Shown here: in pieces, positions 28,502 through 32,332 of the stretch | Layout: every line of letters begins with the position of its first letter | How positions within the stretch are numbered: the stretch's first letter is position 1 | From: Sulfurimonas sp. | GTDB lineage: Bacteria > Campylobacterota > Campylobacteria > Campylobacterales > Sulfurimonadaceae | Assembly (NCBI GenBank): GCA_027068455.1 | Contig: JAMOSN010000080.1 | Span: 1-32,332 of the forward strand | Reading direction: 5' to 3' | DNA length: 32,332 bases | Translations under genes and position numbers: made by a program | Notes under the pieces: generated by a model | Told to the model about the DNA's origin: nothing | Databases searched by the model: none | The model's input: only the letters and a program-made list of their open reading frames with translations

Positions 28502-31216
28502 ATGTTTATAAAAAATTTAGCATATGAAGCAAGTGCGGGGAGTGGAAAAACTTTTATGCTTGTGGTGCGTTACCTCTCACTGTTGTTTCAAGGGGCACAA
28601 AGTTCCAAAATCCTAGCTCTCACCTTTACCAACAAAGCAGCATCGGAGATGTCTGAGCGCATTATAGAGACATTGGAAGATTTAGAATATCGAGAGGATG
28701 AGCTAAAAGAGATAACCAACGTAACAGGTTTATCAAAAGAGGAGCTTTTGGCACAACGTAAAAAAATCTTGGCAGAGTTTTTACAATCAAATACAAAAAT
28801 TATGACAATAGATAGTTTTTTCACTCAGATTCTACGTAAATTCTCTCTGTATGTTTCTTTGATGCCAGATTTTAATACTCAGGCATCCCAACATGAACTC
28901 AAACTTTTACACCGTTTTTTACAAGAGGTAAGTGTCAGTGGCAACAAAGAGATGCTCATTACTTTGGCACTGGAATCGAACAAACGTTTTGGAGATATTT
29001 TTACTCTTTTGGAGCAGTTTTACGAGAAACAAGATCAGTTAGAGGGATTAGCATTTTCACAAAAAAACCTTTTTGTTTATGAAAATGCTGCCATGGATGC
29101 ACTCAAAGAGCTTCAAAAGATAGTAGCAGGGTGTAAGGGTGCTTCTGCAACTTTGAAAAAGCAGGTGGATTGTCAGAGTTTTGAGGAGTTGCGTGCTAAA
29201 ACTTGGGTCCAAAAAGAGACGCTGGAGTACTGGGTGTTTAAGAAGTGTTTTACTCCTGAGATGGACACTGTTTTGACACGGATTCAAGAGGCTCTCAAAG
29301 AGTATTATCGAGCCAGAGAATCAAACTTTTTTTATGCGATGCAAACATTGGTTACTTTATATAAAAAAGCAAAAAAAGCACTCTACAAAGAGGAAAATGA
29401 GCTTGGATTTAATGATGTCACACAACTGGTTTATACCATTTTACATCAACTCCAAGAGAGCGAATTTCTCTATTTTCGTCTTGATGCCACTATTGAGCAT
29501 ATTTTACTTGATGAGTTCCAAGACACCAGCATACTTCAGTATAAGATTTTGCAACCCTTAATAGCTGAAATCACTTCGGGTGAGGGGATATTTCAAGATG
29601 GAAGCTTCTTTTTTGTCGGTGATGTAAAGCAGTCAATCTACAGATTTCGTGGTGGGGTGAGTGCCTTATTTGATGTGGTTGCCAAAGAGAACAACACGCA
29701 TATAGAGCCATTGAAAGTGAACTATCGCTCTCAAAAAGAGGTGGTAGAGTTTGTCAATGAAACATTTGCAAAGATTATGCCAAAATATCAAGAACAAAAG
29801 GTTCCAGAGAAAAACAATGGTGGCTATGTCGAGGTAAGCAAGGAGGAAAATCTTCTTGAAGCTATGCAACAAAAGGTAGAAGAGTTGTTGCGTGTTGGTG
29901 CACAACTTGATGATATAGCCATTTTATGTGCAACAAACGGGGATGGAGAGGCGATACAGCAGCAACTTGAATCCGCTGGCATAGAGGTGGTCACTGAGAC
30001 CACAACACTTCTTGTTAACCAAAAGAGTGTGCAGGCACTTTTGGAGTATTTAAAATATATCTATTTTCATGAGGCAATAGCCAAATATAACTTTTTTGCT
30101 CTTTTGGAACAAAGTCCGTATGAGATAAGGGTGCCAAATATCAACACCCACTCCCTCTTTGAGATTATTCAACACGCCATTGAGGAGTATAAACTTTTTG
30201 ATGGTGATTTTAACACGTTGCGGTTTTTGGACTTGGTGCGTGGTTTTGATGATATTGAAGCGTTGTTGTTTGAGTATGAGCGTATTGCTGAGAGTGCTGC
30301 ATCGAGTGAACTTCATGGGGTGAGGGTACTGACTGTACATAAGTCCAAAGGTTTGGAATTTGAGCATGTGATTGTTCTTGACAGGCTTAAAAAAACACCA
30401 CCTTCTCGTGACGCTATCATTTATGAGTATGATGGCATTGATTTAAAGCATATCTATTTAAGAACAGCAGGTAGAGATGCCATTGATAGTGCTTACAAAG
30501 AGGCACTCCAAAAGGAACAAAAACTTGTCAGGGAGGATACACTCAATGCCTTGTATGTTGCTTTTACCCGTGCAAAACGTAACTTGTTTGTTATACAAAA
30601 ACCAGAAAAATCAACTTTTGAACTTTTAGGGCTTTCTCTTGGTACAAGGGGTGTTTTAGTATCACCAAAACAAAACAAGACCAACACGCAACCTCCACAA
30701 CATTTTGCCTATGAGGAGCTTTACTACGGCACACAAAGTGATATTTTGGCAGTGGAAGATACTCAAGAAGAGGATTTGTCAGCTATCCATTTTGGTTTGG
30801 CGATGCACTATATGTTGGAGATGATGGAGAGCTTTAGCTTTGAAGCAATCCCTCACGCAAAAGATATGATGCTCAACAAGTATGGATTTGTTTTAGAAGA
30901 GGAGGCTGTTGCTGATATAGAAAAACGAGTTGCAACTTTGGTGCAGCACAAAGAGTTTTTGGCACTTGTAGAGGGTGCAAAAATATCCAAAGAACAACCT
31001 CTGAAATATAAAAACAATCTACGTTATTTAGACCTTTTACTTGACAAAGGGGATCACTACTATGTGCTAGATTATAAAAGTTCACGCAATTATAGCGATA
31101 AACATAACACGCAAGTATCATTTTATGTCAATGCAGTAAAAAAAATTACCAATAAACCTACACAAGGATATGTATGTTATCTGTTAGAAGATGGTGTAGA
31201 ACTCGTAGCTCTTTAG
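28502..31216 (+). CDS. addA: AddA-like UvrD-family helicase/nuclease
   Basis: Walker A ASAGSGKT, LDEFQDTSILQY, VGDVKQSIYRFRGG, VHKSKGLEF, ALYVAFTRAKRNLF, VLDYKSS. Confidence 0.92.
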   Translation: MFIKNLAYEASAGSGKTFMLVVRYLSLLFQGAQSSKILALTFTNKAASEMSERIIETLEDLEYREDELKEITNVTGLSKEELLAQRKKILAEFLQSNTKIMTIDSFFTQILRKFSLYVSLMPDFNTQASQHELKLLHRFLQEVSVSGNKEMLITLALESNKRFGDIFTLLEQFYEKQDQLEGLAFSQKNLFVYENAAMDALKELQKIVAGCKGASATLKKQVDCQSFEELRAKTWVQKETLEYWVFKKCFTPEMDTVLTRIQEALKEYYRARESNFFYAMQTLVTLYKKAKKALYKEENELGFNDVTQLVYTILHQLQESEFLYFRLDATIEHILLDEFQDTSILQYKILQPLIAEITSGEGIFQDGSFFFVGDVKQSIYRFRGGVSALFDVVAKENNTHIEPLKVNYRSQKEVVEFVNETFAKIMPKYQEQKVPEKNNGGYVEVSKEENLLEAMQQKVEELLRVGAQLDDIAILCATNGDGEAIQQQLESAGIEVVTETTTLLVNQKSVQALLEYLKYIYFHEAIAKYNFFALLEQSPYEIRVPNINTHSLFEIIQHAIEEYKLFDGDFNTLRFLDLVRGFDDIEALLFEYERIAESAASSELHGVRVLTVHKSKGLEFEHVIVLDRLKKTPPSRDAIIYEYDGIDLKHIYLRTAGRDAIDSAYKEALQKEQKLVREDTLNALYVAFTRAKRNLFVIQKPEKSTFELLGLSLGTRGVLVSPKQNKTNTQPPQHFAYEELYYGTQSDILAVEDTQEEDLSAIHFGLAMHYMLEMMESFSFEAIPHAKDMMLNKYGFVLEEEAVADIEKRVATLVQHKEFLALVEGAKISKEQPLKYKNNLRYLDLLLDKGDHYYVLDYKSSRNYSDKHNTQVSFYVNAVKKITNKPTQGYVCYLLEDGVELVAL

Positions 31217-31235
31217 ATGTTGTAGAAACAATAGT

Positions 31236-32099
31236 TCAAACTCCAATATCTTTTTTAACAACAGGTGCAAACGCCTTAGTAGAGAGGGAGACTTTGTCTC
31301 CTGTTTGTAATGATTGTGCTTGAGAGTGTGAGAGCACTACCTCCACAAGTTGTTGCCCAATAGCAACGATACCAACATACAATACATCAACCCTCTCTAT
31401 AGCTACAATTTCACCTCGAAAAGAGAACTTTTGACTCCCTTGCATCCGAAGCAGTACCTCTTTTGGTGCACCACTTTGGATGATAGCTCCATTTTCCAAT
31501 ACTAGAACATGTGCACACATTTTATAGATTTCACTAGGATCATGACTGACCATCAATGTTGTTGTACCAAACTCTTTATGGAGTGTAAGAAGTTCATTTT
31601 GAAGGGTTGCTCTCATAGCACTGTCAAGGGCTGAAAGGGGCTCATCCAAAAGGAGGAGTTTTGGCTTTTTCATCATTGCTCTAGCGATGGCAACACGCTG
31701 TTTTTGTCCACCACTGAGGGTGTGGGGGTGTCTGTTTTGCAGCTGCGTGAGTTGGGTGAGTTCTAAAAGATGGTGTGCGAGTTGCGTGTCTTTGGTGACA
31801 TATAAAAGGTTCTCTAGCACCGTCATATTTTCAAAAAGGGCATAATCTTGAAACACAAAACCGATCTGTCTCTTTTGTGGAGGAACAAAGGTGTTTGCAT
31901 CTTGCCATATCTCACCATCGACACAAATACTGCCCTCTGCTTTTTCAAGCCCAGCTAAGACACGCAGCAGCGTTGTTTTACCACTGCCACTTTTTCCTGT
32001 AATAGCGACAAAGGAGTGAGACTCTATGGTGGTGTTGACATTGAGCTGCATAGCTCCGTTTGCACCACTTAATGGTTTGTGAATCGCAATCTCTATCAT
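31236..32099 (-). CDS. modC: Molybdate ABC transporter ATP-binding protein
   Basis: Walker [37 protein letters not shown]-terminal TOBE/mop-like region; adjacent to modB. Confidence 0.87.
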   Translation of the reverse strand: MIEIAIHKPLSGANGAMQLNVNTTIESHSFVAITGKSGSGKTTLLRVLAGLEKAEGSICVDGEIWQDANTFVPPQKRQIGFVFQDYALFENMTVLENLLYVTKDTQLAHHLLELTQLTQLQNRHPHTLSGGQKQRVAIARAMMKKPKLLLLDEPLSALDSAMRATLQNELLTLHKEFGTTTLMVSHDPSEIYKMCAHVLVLENGAIIQSGAPKEVLLRMQGSQKFSFRGEIVAIERVDVLYVGIVAIGQQLVEVVLSHSQAQSLQTGDKVSLSTKAFAPVVKKDIGV

Positions 32100-32332
32100 A
32101 ACCCAAACCCTTTTTTACGTTGCGTATGGTTAAACCAATAGACACTTAACAACACACTAAAACTTATCAGTATCATCAGCGCACTGTAGATATGTGCACT
32201 CTTATAGTCTAAAATCTCCACCATCTCATAGATAGCAACAGAAGCGACTTTGGTCTCCCCCTCAATGCTGCCACCAACCATAAGCACCACGCCAAACTCT
32301 CCGACAGTATGGGCAAAGGTGATGATAATGGC
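32096..32332 (-). CDS. modB: Molybdate ABC transporter permease ModB, truncated by window edge
   Basis: Frame open to window end: [35 protein letters not shown], typical ModB C-terminus. Confidence 0.88.
   Translation of the reverse strand, partial: AIIITFAHTVGEFGVVLMVGGSIEGETKVASVAIYEMVEILDYKSAHIYSALMILISFSVLLSVYWFNHTQRKKGFGL

Noticed and set aside
30050-30367. 105-aa minus-strand ORF within addA
   Set aside because: Antisense to conserved helicase region; no recognisable motif
26156-31216. AddB/AddA pair considered as a novel defence nuclease-helicase system
   Set aside because: Motifs fit the established AddAB recombination nuclease family of Campylobacterota; no defence-island neighbours
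1-32332. CRISPR arrays, tRNA/rRNA genes, transposons or prophage
   Set aside because: No periodic direct repeats, cloverleaf genes, transposase/integrase motifs or phage genes recognised; gene content is compact and chromosomal

Overview
AT-rich chromosomal window from a Campylobacterota (Epsilonproteobacteria; Sulfurimonas/Sulfurovum-like) genome, judged from gene content and protein style. Left third (about 1-10.6 kb): a clade II ('atypical') nitrous oxide reductase cluster: 3' part of nosZ with CuA site and C-terminal cytochrome c domain, nosB-like, nosD, nosG, two small cytochromes c (nosC1/nosC2), nosH, nosF, nosY, a divergent NosL-like protein, a stand-alone Aer/CetB-type PAS protein, a second nosD paralogue and a convergent canonical nosL. 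Then a split YeeE/YedE pair, an MFS transporter, rdgB, uppP, a class V aminotransferase, hisZ-like, purA, FliJ-like, MotE-like, DUF507 and carA. Right part: a cbb3 oxidase operon (ccoNOQP, DUF4006 protein, an unlisted 29-aa ORF, TPM-like protein, fixH/ccoH), an AddB/AddA-type nuclease-helicase pair, and modC plus the 3' part of modB on the minus strand. No tRNA, rRNA, CRISPR array, transposase or prophage was recognised. Most promising second looks: the PAS protein inside the nos operon, the duplicated nosD and nosL, the hairpin and palindromic sequences between nosZ and nosB, and two unlisted small ORFs. All are from reading alone; no searches were run.
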